Positions 16,868 to 24,879 of a stretch of DNA of 64,000 bases are shown here, one piece after another. The stretch's first letter is position 1, and each line of letters begins with the position of its first letter. Both the position numbers and the translations under genes were made by a program. The notes beneath the pieces were generated by a model, which saw only the letters and a list, made by a program, of their open reading frames with translations, did not search any database and had not been told where the DNA came from. This DNA comes from Sphingomonadales bacterium (GTDB lineage: Bacteria > Pseudomonadota > Alphaproteobacteria > Sphingomonadales > Sphingomonadaceae): contig JAAURJ010000010.1 in the NCBI GenBank assembly GCA_012032285.1, positions 1 through 64,000 of the forward strand, in the 5' to 3' direction.

Positions 16868-17134
16868 ATGTTTTTTTGGCTTTCTAATTTGGTCAATCGG
16901 TTCAAATATTTGCTTATGTTCGCTGTTTTTGGTGGGCTGGGTTCTCAATTTGGAATGATGCAGATGGACGGTTTTGATACGAGTAGTCTATCTTCATATT
17001 GGCCTCTTTTGCTTTCTATGGTCACAGGGATATTGCTCACTCTTGTTCGGTTCATGGTAAGGCTTTTGACCGCGGCTTTGCTGTTGTTTGGAGCATATAT
17101 TTATTGGTCTGGTTCACTGCCGCAAATTTTTTGA
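16868..17134 (+). CDS. Small three-TM membrane protein, 88 aa
   Basis: Begins 28 bases after the recombinase stop at an ATG preceded by AAGGTGG. The 88 residues hold about three hydrophobic segments and no soluble domain. I do not recognise a family. It is probably cotranscribed with the recombinase and is convergent with repC. Confidence 0.65.
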   Translation: MFFWLSNLVNRFKYLLMFAVFGGLGSQFGMMQMDGFDTSSLSSYWPLLLSMVTGILLTLVRFMVRLLTAALLLFGAYIYWSGSLPQIF

Positions 17135-17175
17135 CGACAATGCTGTTTGATGATCGCGGTCTGTTATAACCGGTT

Positions 17176-18441
17176 TCAATCCATTTTTCTGCGTTTCATG
17201 ATGGTTCCCCATAGGTTCAGTTCATCTTTGTGATATTTGGCCCACATACCCATAAAATAGCCGCCGGCATTTTTGCTGGGGTTGTTGACATTCCATTCTA
17301 GCGTGATGGCAAACATTATTTGTGCATATCCGAGCGGAAGCTCAGCCAGCGCTTTGATCCATAGATCTCGTTTCAGATGGATAAGGTTATGGCCGTGACT
17401 ACTTATCGCTTTGCCGAGCGCTTCCCAGCTGCGGCTGTCCTTTTTTTTTTCATCGATGCATATAAATTCAGCGACAGATGGGAAAAGGTGAGGAATTTCG
17501 GATGATGAGATATCCCCATATTGTGTAAATGTGATTTCATGCTCCTTTTCTGGTGGATCTGAGGGTGAGTTGGAGACACTACCCTCTCCGCTACGGCTAC
17601 CTTGGTAAGCCTTTATATCTCCTGAAGGAGATTCGGTGCTTGTAGAGGTAATTTGGGGGTCATTTTTTCCACCCTGGGGTGTTAATTTATTTGGTTGAGT
17701 TTCGCTGAAATGTTTATGCAAAAGGTCTGTGAGTTTCTTGTTCGCTTCGCCCAGCTGTTGCCATACGTTCATCATTTTTTCTAGTGATCGTGAATGGGCA
17801 GCATCTTTGATTTTGGGTGCGAGACTGTCAGTGAGTGTAGCAATGTCCAGCCACCGGTTTTCTGCTATATTTAGGTGCAAGCATTGCTCATACATTTGGC
17901 CGATGTTTCTGGTAAAGCGAAGCGCTTCGCGTTTCATTTTTTGGAGCTTGCTGTAATTTTTTTCAAATTGTTCGATTGCGATTTCATGGTCGTGAAATTT
18001 TGCTGCAAGCGGCGCGAGATTTATACCAACGGTTATATCGAGTAGATGGCCTTTTCGTGGTCCAGTTGTATGACGGCCGCCCGATCTTTTTCCATTGCTT
18101 GTTTCGCTCCTGCTGATGAGCCCCAGGTTATTTAATTCTCTCATCTGTTTCTTCACTGAGCTGACGGTAAGTCCGATGTCAGCAGCTAGCCGTTCATTAC
18201 TGGCAAAACAAATTGGACGTCCATCATGCCAGTCAATTTCTCTTGTATAGCTGAAAAGTGTCGTGAGTAGTAGCATTGCAGGTTTGCTGTAGCCTAGAAT
18301 CGGCCCAGCTTTGGCGCATATTTCTAAAATGCGTTTGTAATGAATGCCTTTGTCCATTTGAAATTTCGCAGCGTATGCGTCTGCATCGATCGTCGCTAAT
18401 GTGACGGTCGTAAATCCGGTCTTTGCTAAACCTATTGCCAT
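17176..18441 (-). CDS. repC: Plasmid replication initiator RepC-like
   Basis: A 421-residue protein. The N-terminal third has the RP-C-type winged helix: GRPICFASNERLAADIGLT, then VSSVKKQMRELNNLGLISR and a basic RRSGGRH-like segment. A variable, proline/serine-rich linker (about 260-320) follows, and the end carries the C-terminal RepC domain (NAGGYFMGMWAKYHKDELNL). RepC starts replication, usually from an origin inside its own coding region. An AAGGGAG ribosome site lies eight bases before the ATG. repA/repB are not adjacent, so the classical repABC order is absent; parA is 3 kb away. Confidence 0.85.
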   Translation of the reverse strand: MAIGLAKTGFTTVTLATIDADAYAAKFQMDKGIHYKRILEICAKAGPILGYSKPAMLLLTTLFSYTREIDWHDGRPICFASNERLAADIGLTVSSVKKQMRELNNLGLISRSETSNGKRSGGRHTTGPRKGHLLDITVGINLAPLAAKFHDHEIAIEQFEKNYSKLQKMKREALRFTRNIGQMYEQCLHLNIAENRWLDIATLTDSLAPKIKDAAHSRSLEKMMNVWQQLGEANKKLTDLLHKHFSETQPNKLTPQGGKNDPQITSTSTESPSGDIKAYQGSRSGEGSVSNSPSDPPEKEHEITFTQYGDISSSEIPHLFPSVAEFICIDEKKKDSRSWEALGKAISSHGHNLIHLKRDLWIKALAELPLGYAQIMFAITLEWNVNNPSKNAGGYFMGMWAKYHKDELNLWGTIMKRRKMD

Positions 18442-18505
18442 TATTTTGCTCCCTTGTGATCCCGGTGAGCGGGCAAAAAAATCCTGTTGCGCGAAGCACG
18501 CTATA

Positions 18506-18534
18506 TTGACATCGCTGTAGGAAGGTTATATCAA
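18506..18534 (+). promoter_or_regulatory. Promoter of the first repC-proximal RNA
   Basis: A -35 TTGACA (18506-18511), 17-base spacer, and -10 TATCAA (18529-18534), on the strand opposite to repC. It sits about 65 bases upstream of the repC start, where repABC-type counter-transcribed RNA promoters lie. Confidence 0.6.
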
Positions 18535-18540
18535 CGCTCT

Positions 18541-18620
18541 TTATCGTTAGCGCTTTTTGGGCACTGCAATGCCTGATATGTCTTCCACTGATGCCCGGCT
18601 TCGTGCCGGGCTTCGTTTAT
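18541..18620 (+). ncRNA. Candidate counter-transcribed RNA, unit A
   Basis: Predicted start about seven bases after the -10 box. The transcript would contain a small internal stem (GGCA-CTGCAA-TGCC) and end at a terminator stem GCCCGGC (18593-18599) / GCCGGGC (18605-18611) followed by TTCGTTTAT. It runs antisense to the repC leader. In repABC plasmids a short RNA of this kind represses repC and sets incompatibility; that role here is inferred from position. Confidence 0.55.
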
Positions 18621-18817
18621 CCGCTCACAGCGTATCCTTTCTCTTGATGTTAATATTATTCTCATCTGACTGCTGGCAGTCGGTCGAGCTGCTGTGCGAG
18701 GAGAGGGTGCTATAACTCCCATTTTGATTCGTGCTGGTTATACTGGTTGACATAAATGCCATTCGATCCTCGCTGAATTTAGAATGCAAAAAAGGGCCGC
18801 GATAATCGCGTTAGCCT

Positions 18818-18922
18818 TTGCTTTGGTGGATTGTTTGTGCTATCAAGGGATTTGATGATTATCCGCTTTCAGCCGCCAAGCTGTGAAGCACTATTAGATG
18901 CCCGGCCCTGCGCCGGGTTTTC
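18818..18922 (+). ncRNA. Candidate short RNA, unit B
   Basis: A second unit with the same build: -35 TTGCTT (18818-18823), a 17-base spacer, -10 TATCAA (18841-18846, identical to unit A), then a body with an internal stem (GCTTTCAGC with GCTGTGAAGC) and a terminator stem CCCGGC/GCCGGG (18901-18917) followed by TTTT. The predicted transcript is about 70 bases, from near 18853. It is on the plus strand upstream of repC. Confidence 0.48.
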
Positions 18923-19128
18923 TATGTCTGCAAATGGCTTCCTTTCATTTTGATTTTAATACTCATCACTGGCGCACGGTCTTCAAACCAAGCTCCTGAG
19001 ATGGGCTTTGAAATATCGTTCGTTTTCGAATGTTTCGCGTAGCAATGAATAAGATCTTGTTTAATTTCTGTAGGCATTGCTTCATTCAATCGTTTGGAAA
19101 ACGGACGCAAAAACGGCTGTGAAAATCA

Positions 19129-19247
19129 TTCACTGCTTGCTCTGCTATTTATATGATGCTATGAGGAATTTGCTTCAGGTTCTCTTGTAGCCGTATGGCT
19201 TATGAGCATCGTTTTCAGGAGCCCGGCCTTGTGCCGGGCTTTTTTTA
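19129..19247 (+). ncRNA. Candidate short RNA, unit C
   Basis: A third unit: -35 TTCACT (19129-19134), 17-base spacer, -10 TATGAT (19152-19157), a body with an internal stem (AGCC-GTAT-GGCT), and terminator stem GCCCGGC/GCCGGGC (19221-19239) followed by eight T. The predicted transcript is about 84 bases. The terminator T-run overlaps the last codons of the minus-strand gene at 19245. Confidence 0.5.
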
Positions 19248-19817
19248 TTTTCCAGACAATTTTTTCTCCTCGTTAAAATTGAAATTTGGTTGCAGTGCGG
19301 TGTCATTTGAACGCTCCAGCGCGTCGGGCATGGTGATCAGGATCGCGTGAATTGCTTTAGCTCTGGGCAGTCCCAATTCCTTTTTGATACGAGTTAAATA
19401 TTCGATACTTTCAACACTGAGAGCAGTCGTGATGTCATGCACGGGTTCAGTCCTGGGAAATATTGGCGGCATCTCAAGTTGTTTCGGTTCGATCTGTTTG
19501 GCAGTGATCTTTACGATTTGGTCAAGCATTTTGCCGAGGCTTCTGATTTTGTGCCTTGCTTGCATTTCTTTGATCTGTTGGTTTAGTGGGCGTGGGAGTT
19601 GCACCCTAAAGGTCAGCTCCCCTTGGCTTTTAAGGCGCTTGCGCCAATTGGCGCTTTTCCGGGCGGGCGTTGATTCGAGTCGAGCTGTATCCATGGCGCT
19701 ATTTTGCGTCATAATGGGGCTAGTGTCAATGTTTCCCCATTTATTTTGATGCAACTGCGCGATAGGGAATATTGCTATTGGTGGCTTATTGTCAGCTTGT
19801 GTATGGTTAGACATCAT
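19245..19817 (-). CDS. Hypothetical basic protein, 190 aa
   Basis: An intact frame with a double ATG. The middle (residues 55-115) is strongly basic and helical (RKRLKSQGELTFRVQLPRPL, then NQQIKEMQARHKIRSLGKML) and looks like a DNA-binding ribbon-helix-helix-type segment. The C-terminal part (SVESIEYLTRIKKELGLPRA) also looks helical. No family name can be given. It overlaps the upstream membrane-protein gene by 11 bases and its stop abuts the terminator of RNA unit C. Confidence 0.65.
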   Translation of the reverse strand: MMSNHTQADNKPPIAIFPIAQLHQNKWGNIDTSPIMTQNSAMDTARLESTPARKSANWRKRLKSQGELTFRVQLPRPLNQQIKEMQARHKIRSLGKMLDQIVKITAKQIEPKQLEMPPIFPRTEPVHDITTALSVESIEYLTRIKKELGLPRAKAIHAILITMPDALERSNDTALQPNFNFNEEKKLSGK

Positions 19818-20376
19818 TTTCGTGTTCCAATGTCTTGATCAGTTTGCTTAAATGGCTGACTTGAGGGGATGGTGTTCGCTCTGTTTCTTTTTCTTCGAGT
19901 ACGGCGCGCCATTCCTGAATGTCTTGCACTCGGATCGGGAATGCTCTTGCCCTTTTGAGCATTGAATACGCTAATTGCAGAGCGAAATATGGATCTTGGC
20001 TCAGTATTAGTTTATCTATTTCTTGCAGCGAAGCTATTTCATCGCCGTGTAGATTAGCTTCTGTTCCTATTGTTGATGAAGGGGCTCTGCCGTGTTCAGC
20101 AAGCTCATTCCCTTCAGCCTTGATCGCCATTGCTACAATAATTGAGGCAAATCCAATTCCGAACCCGATAATTTCGAGGACATTTATCGTTTGTTTGTTG
20201 AGACCGATGTTATGGTTGGCCAATATGTCAAAAATGGCAATTGGCGCAGAGATTAAGATGATTCCCGTGAATAGCAATATTCCCGTGATATGATTTTGAA
20301 ACAATATGTTATATTTATTATTGGGATTCCCTAGGAATAAGCTGTGCGGGTTATGTTCGTTTTGACGATGGTTCAT
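19807..20376 (-). CDS. Membrane protein with cytoplasmic tail, 189 aa
   Basis: Two hydrophobic segments (about residues 30-52 and 66-86) followed by a charged, helical C-terminal domain of about 100 residues. No signal peptide. The family is not recognised. It overlaps the following basic-protein gene, so they probably form one operon. Confidence 0.65.
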   Translation of the reverse strand: MNHRQNEHNPHSLFLGNPNNKYNILFQNHITGILLFTGIILISAPIAIFDILANHNIGLNKQTINVLEIIGFGIGFASIIVAMAIKAEGNELAEHGRAPSSTIGTEANLHGDEIASLQEIDKLILSQDPYFALQLAYSMLKRARAFPIRVQDIQEWRAVLEEKETERTPSPQVSHLSKLIKTLEHENDV

Positions 20377-20583
20377 AGCATGCCGGCTCGTTACAAAGTG
20401 TAAATTTCCGGGAGGCTAGGCTTTTCTCAATGTAAGTTCAAGATATGAAATGACATAGGACGGGTTTACGGGTACTTGCTTGTGAGTGTTGGATCAAACT
20501 TATTGCTAAAGATATCTTCATAAATGTGAGCTAGTTATTATGTTTAATCATTCCTTGTTTGCTTGACTCAAAATGGTGTGCCA

Positions 20584-21426
20584 ATGACAGATTCACTTAG
20601 TTTTCATCCAGAAGAGCAAAGCCTGGGGGCTATAGGGGATGCTTTGTTTTTGGATATCAGGCATAGGATCATGACAGCACATTTTGGCCCTGGACAGTTC
20701 TTTTATGGGTCAATTATGGCATCTGAAAAGGGTATCGATGCAAAGCTTATGGCGTCCGTCGCAAGGGCGCTTCAGTGTCATGGGTATGTTACTGATTTAG
20801 GTTCAGGCAAATATAGTGTTAAAGGATGGTCACAGGCGGAGTTTAATAAGGTGCTCTTGCAAATGCGTGATAGTCAGCGTAGTATCTTGGTGAAATTTGC
20901 CGAACATATGTCGGATATAGATCGGCTTCGTCTGGCAGCTTGCCTTGATGTGGAAATCAAGTCTGATCCATTACCTATCGATGTGGAAGCTTATTACATC
21001 AGATGGTTGATGTTTTTTCAATGTTCGCTTCATGCTTATGGGATGGGGTCTTTTAGAACATTCGCTTTGACTCTTACGCCGCCGTATTTACGCCGTCGTC
21101 TTTTAACCGGCTTAGCGCCGGATTTGATAAAGATGACCTTTTCTGGTCTTCGGAGGCTTTTCGATGCCTACAATCTGAATGCTTCTGACAAAATTGTTTC
21201 CCTGGTGGATGAATATTGCGAGAGGATTTTTCCTATTTTGATTTCTACTAATGATCTTTATAATGAGTTTGGATCATTTTCGGAGGTTGATTATAGGATG
21301 CTAGCTATTTCTGGAAAGCCTTTGTTTCGTAAACCAGGCGATAACAGACCTGATATTGCGCTTGGCTTTCGTGAGCCGCTCAGTTGGGAACAGTTCAGGG
21401 CGTTGGGTTTTAGCGTCAAATGTTAG
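20584..21426 (+). CDS. GntR-like transcription regulator (paralogue 1)
   Basis: Started at the ATG at 20584 (280 residues), which matches the length of the paralogue at 25712-26554; a TTG start at 20563 is possible. Residues 10-75 look like a GntR-type winged helix (GDALFLDIRHRIMTAHFGPGQF through RALQCHGYVTD). The C-terminal domain is helical. The last residues, ALGFREPLSWEQF, recur in the paralogue (VGFREPLNWKDF). No clear ribosome site is seen. It overlaps the receiver-like gene by seven bases. The ligand is unknown. Confidence 0.75.
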   Translation: MTDSLSFHPEEQSLGAIGDALFLDIRHRIMTAHFGPGQFFYGSIMASEKGIDAKLMASVARALQCHGYVTDLGSGKYSVKGWSQAEFNKVLLQMRDSQRSILVKFAEHMSDIDRLRLAACLDVEIKSDPLPIDVEAYYIRWLMFFQCSLHAYGMGSFRTFALTLTPPYLRRRLLTGLAPDLIKMTFSGLRRLFDAYNLNASDKIVSLVDEYCERIFPILISTNDLYNEFGSFSEVDYRMLAISGKPLFRKPGDNRPDIALGFREPLSWEQFRALGFSVKC

Positions 21427-21842
21427 ATATAGTTGTTTCATCACAGAAACCGGACACCACAGAGATACGTGTGTTGATCGCGTCGGTTGATTTTTCTTTC
21501 ACCGATCGATTCCAAAAAGCCTTTTCTGCTCGGGGAGCCCATGTTTCTTTTTGCGAAGAAGGTTTTGAGGCTTTAACGATGTTAGAGACATCGCGTTATA
21601 GCATTTTGTTTTTTAATGGTGGTTATCCCGATAGTTCTGAACCAGGTCTTTTGGGTATTGGTGGGAACGAATTGGCTCATATGTGGCGTCAGATTGAGCG
21701 TCGGGGTGAACATATGACAATTGCTTGCGTATCTTTAAGTGCTAGTTCAGGTTTTTCTAGACTAAAATCTCGTTTTTTTTGCGATCCAGTTGAGCATTCT
21801 AGCAATCGCGGTGTTGATTATCATTTTGGGATATCAGTCTGA
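21420..21842 (+). CDS. Degenerate response-regulator receiver protein, probably frameshifted at the end
   Basis: The 140 residues follow a receiver fold: RVLIASVDFSFTDRFQKAFSA (beta1-alpha1), YSILFFNGGYPD (beta3 with Asn where the phosphorylated Asp belongs), TIACVSLSAS (beta4) and GVDYHFGISV (beta5, no Lys). A stop follows, but the next frame (21841-21954) is open and reads DEDIVLPLLEDVHVSNAQLL, which fits the missing last helix. A one-base change near 21838-21841 would join them into a longer protein. Lacking both key residues, it cannot be phosphorylated conventionally. It overlaps the GntR-like gene. Confidence 0.65.
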   Translation: MLDIVVSSQKPDTTEIRVLIASVDFSFTDRFQKAFSARGAHVSFCEEGFEALTMLETSRYSILFFNGGYPDSSEPGLLGIGGNELAHMWRQIERRGEHMTIACVSLSASSGFSRLKSRFFCDPVEHSSNRGVDYHFGISV

Positions 21843-21983
21843 TGAAGATATTGTTCTACCGTTGTTGGAAGATGTTCACGTTAGCAATGCGCAGTTGTTG
21901 TGCAAATCAGAGACCACTAATGATGAGAATGGGGTTGTATGGATTAAGTTTTGATTGATATTTCAATTTAATACCATAAGGAA

Positions 21984-22003
21984 AAGGGGGCCTAAGCCCC
22001 CTT
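21984..22003 (-). terminator. Terminator of the CHASE2/peptide operon
   Basis: AAGGGGGC (21984-21991), a CTAA loop and GCCCCCTT (21996-22003). On the minus strand it is followed by TTTTCC; it lies 21 bases after the small peptide gene's stop. It can also stop the plus-strand receiver gene. Confidence 0.7.
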
Positions 22004-22023
22004 AAACATTATATAATGAAAAA

Positions 22024-22125
22024 TTACCCGTTGCTTCCGCCACTGCGGCCGCCGCCCATCAGCCAAGACCAGAAACTTTCTGTTTGGCGTTCGACTTGCT
22101 TAGTTTTTTCAAGTGCATTTATCAT
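22024..22125 (-). CDS. 33-residue peptide with Gly/Ser-rich tail
   Basis: Too short for usual gene finders. From the ATG at 22125 (GGAG ribosome site eight bases upstream) it encodes a charged N-terminus (about 16 residues), an aromatic FWSWLM patch and a GGGRSGGSNG tail, then stops at 22024. It lies 78 bases downstream of the CHASE2 protein gene on the same strand and before a strong terminator, so it ends that operon. No family recognised. It could be a signal or modified peptide, but nothing in the sequence proves it. Confidence 0.55.
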   Translation of the reverse strand: MINALEKTKQVERQTESFWSWLMGGGRSGGSNG

Positions 22126-22203
22126 GTTAAAACTCCGTATTTTTTGGTTTTATTAACCAAAGAGTATTATAAGAAAAAATTAACCTATTTCAATAATAAT
22201 TTA

Positions 22204-24483
22204 TTAGTATGTCTTGTCGGCGATTATTGTGATATTCGATTTTATAAAATCGTCAATTTTCAGAGGTATATCTATAATTTTACCGCGCGCTTGGTTACAA
22301 CCCATATGGCGTAATTCTGTCAAGATATCGCTATCTTCCAGGTCATCGGCAGTTGTGATAATGCTATATAGCTTGGCGATTCGTAAGGCAGCGTCAACGA
22401 GGATTTTTTGTCCGATTGACCGGTTGATATTTGTAAATTCTCTTGAAAAGAAAATTTCGTCAAACCTAATATTCTGAAGAATGTGGATGTCATCAGAGGA
22501 TGTTCCGAAATCGCCTAAGCCGATTTTTACACCTGTATTTTTCAGTGTTTTTATTTTGTTTATTACGGATTCATTTTTGAGATATTCTCTGAAATCTATT
22601 ATTTCTATTGTCAACGCACTGGGCTCGCAGGATTCCGCTTTTAGCATGTCGATTAGTTTTGTTATGAATTCTTTCTCCAGTAATAACATTGTAGGAATTT
22701 TCAAGCTGATGGTGAAAGAAGAGTTTATGCTGCTTAGTTTTGCTGCGTGCTGTATGGCTTCGATTGTCAGATAATCGTAAAGCATCGGTACATTGTTTGT
22801 ATTCTGCGCCATTATTTGTATCTGGGATGCGGTGATATTGCCTTGGATCGGGTGGTTCCAATGAGCGTTTGCTTCGGCAGAATTCATTTGGCCGGTTTGC
22901 AAATTTTTAGTGGCGTTAAGCATGACTAATACTTGTCCATTTTTTATCGCCCTGGAAAATTCTTGTTCGAACTGTTCTCTTATTTCTGCTAGATAATCGC
23001 GTGGATTGCTAACGATATATGTTGAGCCAGTTTTATGCGCTTTAGTTGAAGCAGCGATTGCGTTCGCGCTGCGCTGTTTAACACTTTCCATTACGTCTCG
23101 GTCTATGCCGAAGTAAATATCGACTTCTAGTTTATGGTTATCCACGTCGATTGATTTGATGAAGAGATTTCGCAAGGCCGTGACATAATTAACAAATTCT
23201 TCAGTTTTCATTGAGGGTATTTCCCATAGAAACTGTCCGGTTTCGTTATGGGTAAGCTGTTTTTCGTCCACTAGACTTGTTAGTCGATGACCGACTTCCC
23301 TTATGATCTTCGTGTGAGTTATTGGTTCTTCAAATCTCGCTTTGTTTTCGGCTATTGTAAATTTAGCGGCGATCAATATGCCTGTAGAGAGAATTTCATT
23401 GGCTGTGTAACTCGCTGAATTGTTGAAGCCGGTTTCAATTGTGCGCTGTACTCTTAGAAGTGCTGCTTTTTTGAGGCCTACATATATTCCGCTTGCTATG
23501 AGAAATGTGATTCCTGGCAAAGGATCATTTGGGATATGAATTACTGTTAGCCAACTACTCGCTACCAATAGAATTGCAATACCTCCGATCGTTATAAATT
23601 TGCTTTGACGTAGGCCTGTTGTCGTTAGTAGCGTCATTCCGACCAGCAAGGAGAATATGAATAATGGTCCCCATCCGATGCTGATTGGAATATTTCGTTT
23701 TAAGGTTTCAGTTCCGAGCGCATGGAAAACTACTCCTGGGTATTCACCCCAACCTGGCATTGAATGGACGTCATTTTGAGATAGGTCGGTGACGCCGACG
23801 ATTACAGTTTTTCCGGCAAGTTTTTTCGCTCCTGCGGTTTGTTTGAGAACGTCAACCGCATTTACGATGGGGATAGTTTTGGGGTTGATCGAATAATCGA
23901 GTTTATAAGTCGTTACTTGGTCTGTTTTTATATTGGCAGCACTTGCTGATAGTGATTGGATGCGACCTCGACTTGTTTCTATGTTGAGTGGTATTTCCCA
24001 GATATAGCTAAAGAGATATGGTAAGTAGGCCGATACGGCGGGTGCCTTGCCTACGACCTGCTGATGTGAATAAACGGTTTCAGGTGTGGTTGTATCATTA
24101 TCGCTAGCGAGGGCAATGATCTTCGTTTTGCTCTGCATTCCTGCGAGCGTTCGACGAAGCGCGTCATCTTCCCGGGGTTCTGTTTTACCTTGATACCCAA
24201 TATCGACGTATATGGCTTGGGGTTTTTGCTGGTCGATACGTTGCAGCAATTCTGCTTGCTTGGATCTCGGCCATGGCCAGCGCCCAACTTCTTTTATTGA
24301 GGGCGAATCTATTCCTACGATCACGACTTGCCCTGATGCTTCTTTTAGCTTAATTTTTTTCTGTAGGATTTCTATGCTAAGCGAGATTGGCTGCAGAAGT
24401 TCTATTCCGCCAATTATCGCAGTGATTGCAGCGATGAGTGAAATAACACCGGCAATTTTGCGTTTATTTAGAGTCAAGGCCAT
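22204..24483 (-). CDS. CHASE2 membrane protein with degenerate GGDEF and EAL-like domains
   Basis: A 759-residue protein. An N-terminal TM anchor precedes a CHASE2 sensor domain (VVIVGIDSPSIKEVGRWPWP, VGVTDLSQNDVHSMPGWGEY), then two or three TM segments around residues 265-335. The cytoplasmic part holds a GGDEF-like region with ETGQFLWE in place of GGDEF near 416, and an EAL-like domain (470-750) with VLVMLNATKNLQTGQMNSAE, LTIEIID and LGDFGTS near 655, where the second motif lacks the normal double Asp. Both catalytic sites therefore look inactive, so a c-di-GMP-binding or purely structural role is more likely than synthesis or hydrolysis. The 33-residue peptide gene follows it. Confidence 0.85.
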   Translation of the reverse strand: MALTLNKRKIAGVISLIAAITAIIGGIELLQPISLSIEILQKKIKLKEASGQVVIVGIDSPSIKEVGRWPWPRSKQAELLQRIDQQKPQAIYVDIGYQGKTEPREDDALRRTLAGMQSKTKIIALASDNDTTTPETVYSHQQVVGKAPAVSAYLPYLFSYIWEIPLNIETSRGRIQSLSASAANIKTDQVTTYKLDYSINPKTIPIVNAVDVLKQTAGAKKLAGKTVIVGVTDLSQNDVHSMPGWGEYPGVVFHALGTETLKRNIPISIGWGPLFIFSLLVGMTLLTTTGLRQSKFITIGGIAILLVASSWLTVIHIPNDPLPGITFLIASGIYVGLKKAALLRVQRTIETGFNNSASYTANEILSTGILIAAKFTIAENKARFEEPITHTKIIREVGHRLTSLVDEKQLTHNETGQFLWEIPSMKTEEFVNYVTALRNLFIKSIDVDNHKLEVDIYFGIDRDVMESVKQRSANAIAASTKAHKTGSTYIVSNPRDYLAEIREQFEQEFSRAIKNGQVLVMLNATKNLQTGQMNSAEANAHWNHPIQGNITASQIQIMAQNTNNVPMLYDYLTIEAIQHAAKLSSINSSFTISLKIPTMLLLEKEFITKLIDMLKAESCEPSALTIEIIDFREYLKNESVINKIKTLKNTGVKIGLGDFGTSSDDIHILQNIRFDEIFFSREFTNINRSIGQKILVDAALRIAKLYSIITTADDLEDSDILTELRHMGCNQARGKIIDIPLKIDDFIKSNITIIADKTY

Positions 24484-24879
24484 GGCAGAAGACTATATTT
24501 CCAAGGTAAAAATTTGGTTAATTCAGCATTAACCGCGTTGTTCAATATGGCACTGGATGCTAAATGCCACATATTTGAGAGTCTTTGTTGCGTTGGATTT
24601 TCAATGACTGGTGCAGTGTAGTATTGGCGATTTCGCCTTGTCAGAAGTGCATTTATTGAACCGCTCCCCGGGAACGGGAGCAAAGGTTTTCTGAGTGAAA
24701 ATGTCAAATCTTCCATTTTCGCTATGCTATGGAATTTTTGGTTTCTAGGGTATCGAGTTGTAACTTTCGATTTGGTAAAAGCGAATAATAGACAATATTG
24801 AAGCTCGCAGGTCGTTTCGTTTTGAGTAGGTTTTCAGCAAAGGTTTTTCAATGTTTACGGCTTGTTTGGGTTGGTGGAT
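24484..24879. other. Intergenic region between divergent regulator genes
   Basis: About 400 bases without a convincing gene. It holds an imperfect stem GCTCCC/GGGAGC near 24663-24681 and no clear promoter boxes I would defend. The minus-strand frame overlapping here is out of phase with the CHASE2 gene and has poor composition. Confidence 0.4.

Noticed and set aside
18531-19110. Two minus-strand frames of 62-63 codons upstream of repC
   Set aside because: Both run through the promoter and terminator elements of the RNA units, have no ribosome site, and have unnatural composition.
21420-21954. prfB-like +1 recoding at GTC TGA in the receiver gene
   Set aside because: The P-site codon does not allow good re-pairing after a +1 slip and no upstream SD-like stimulator was seen.
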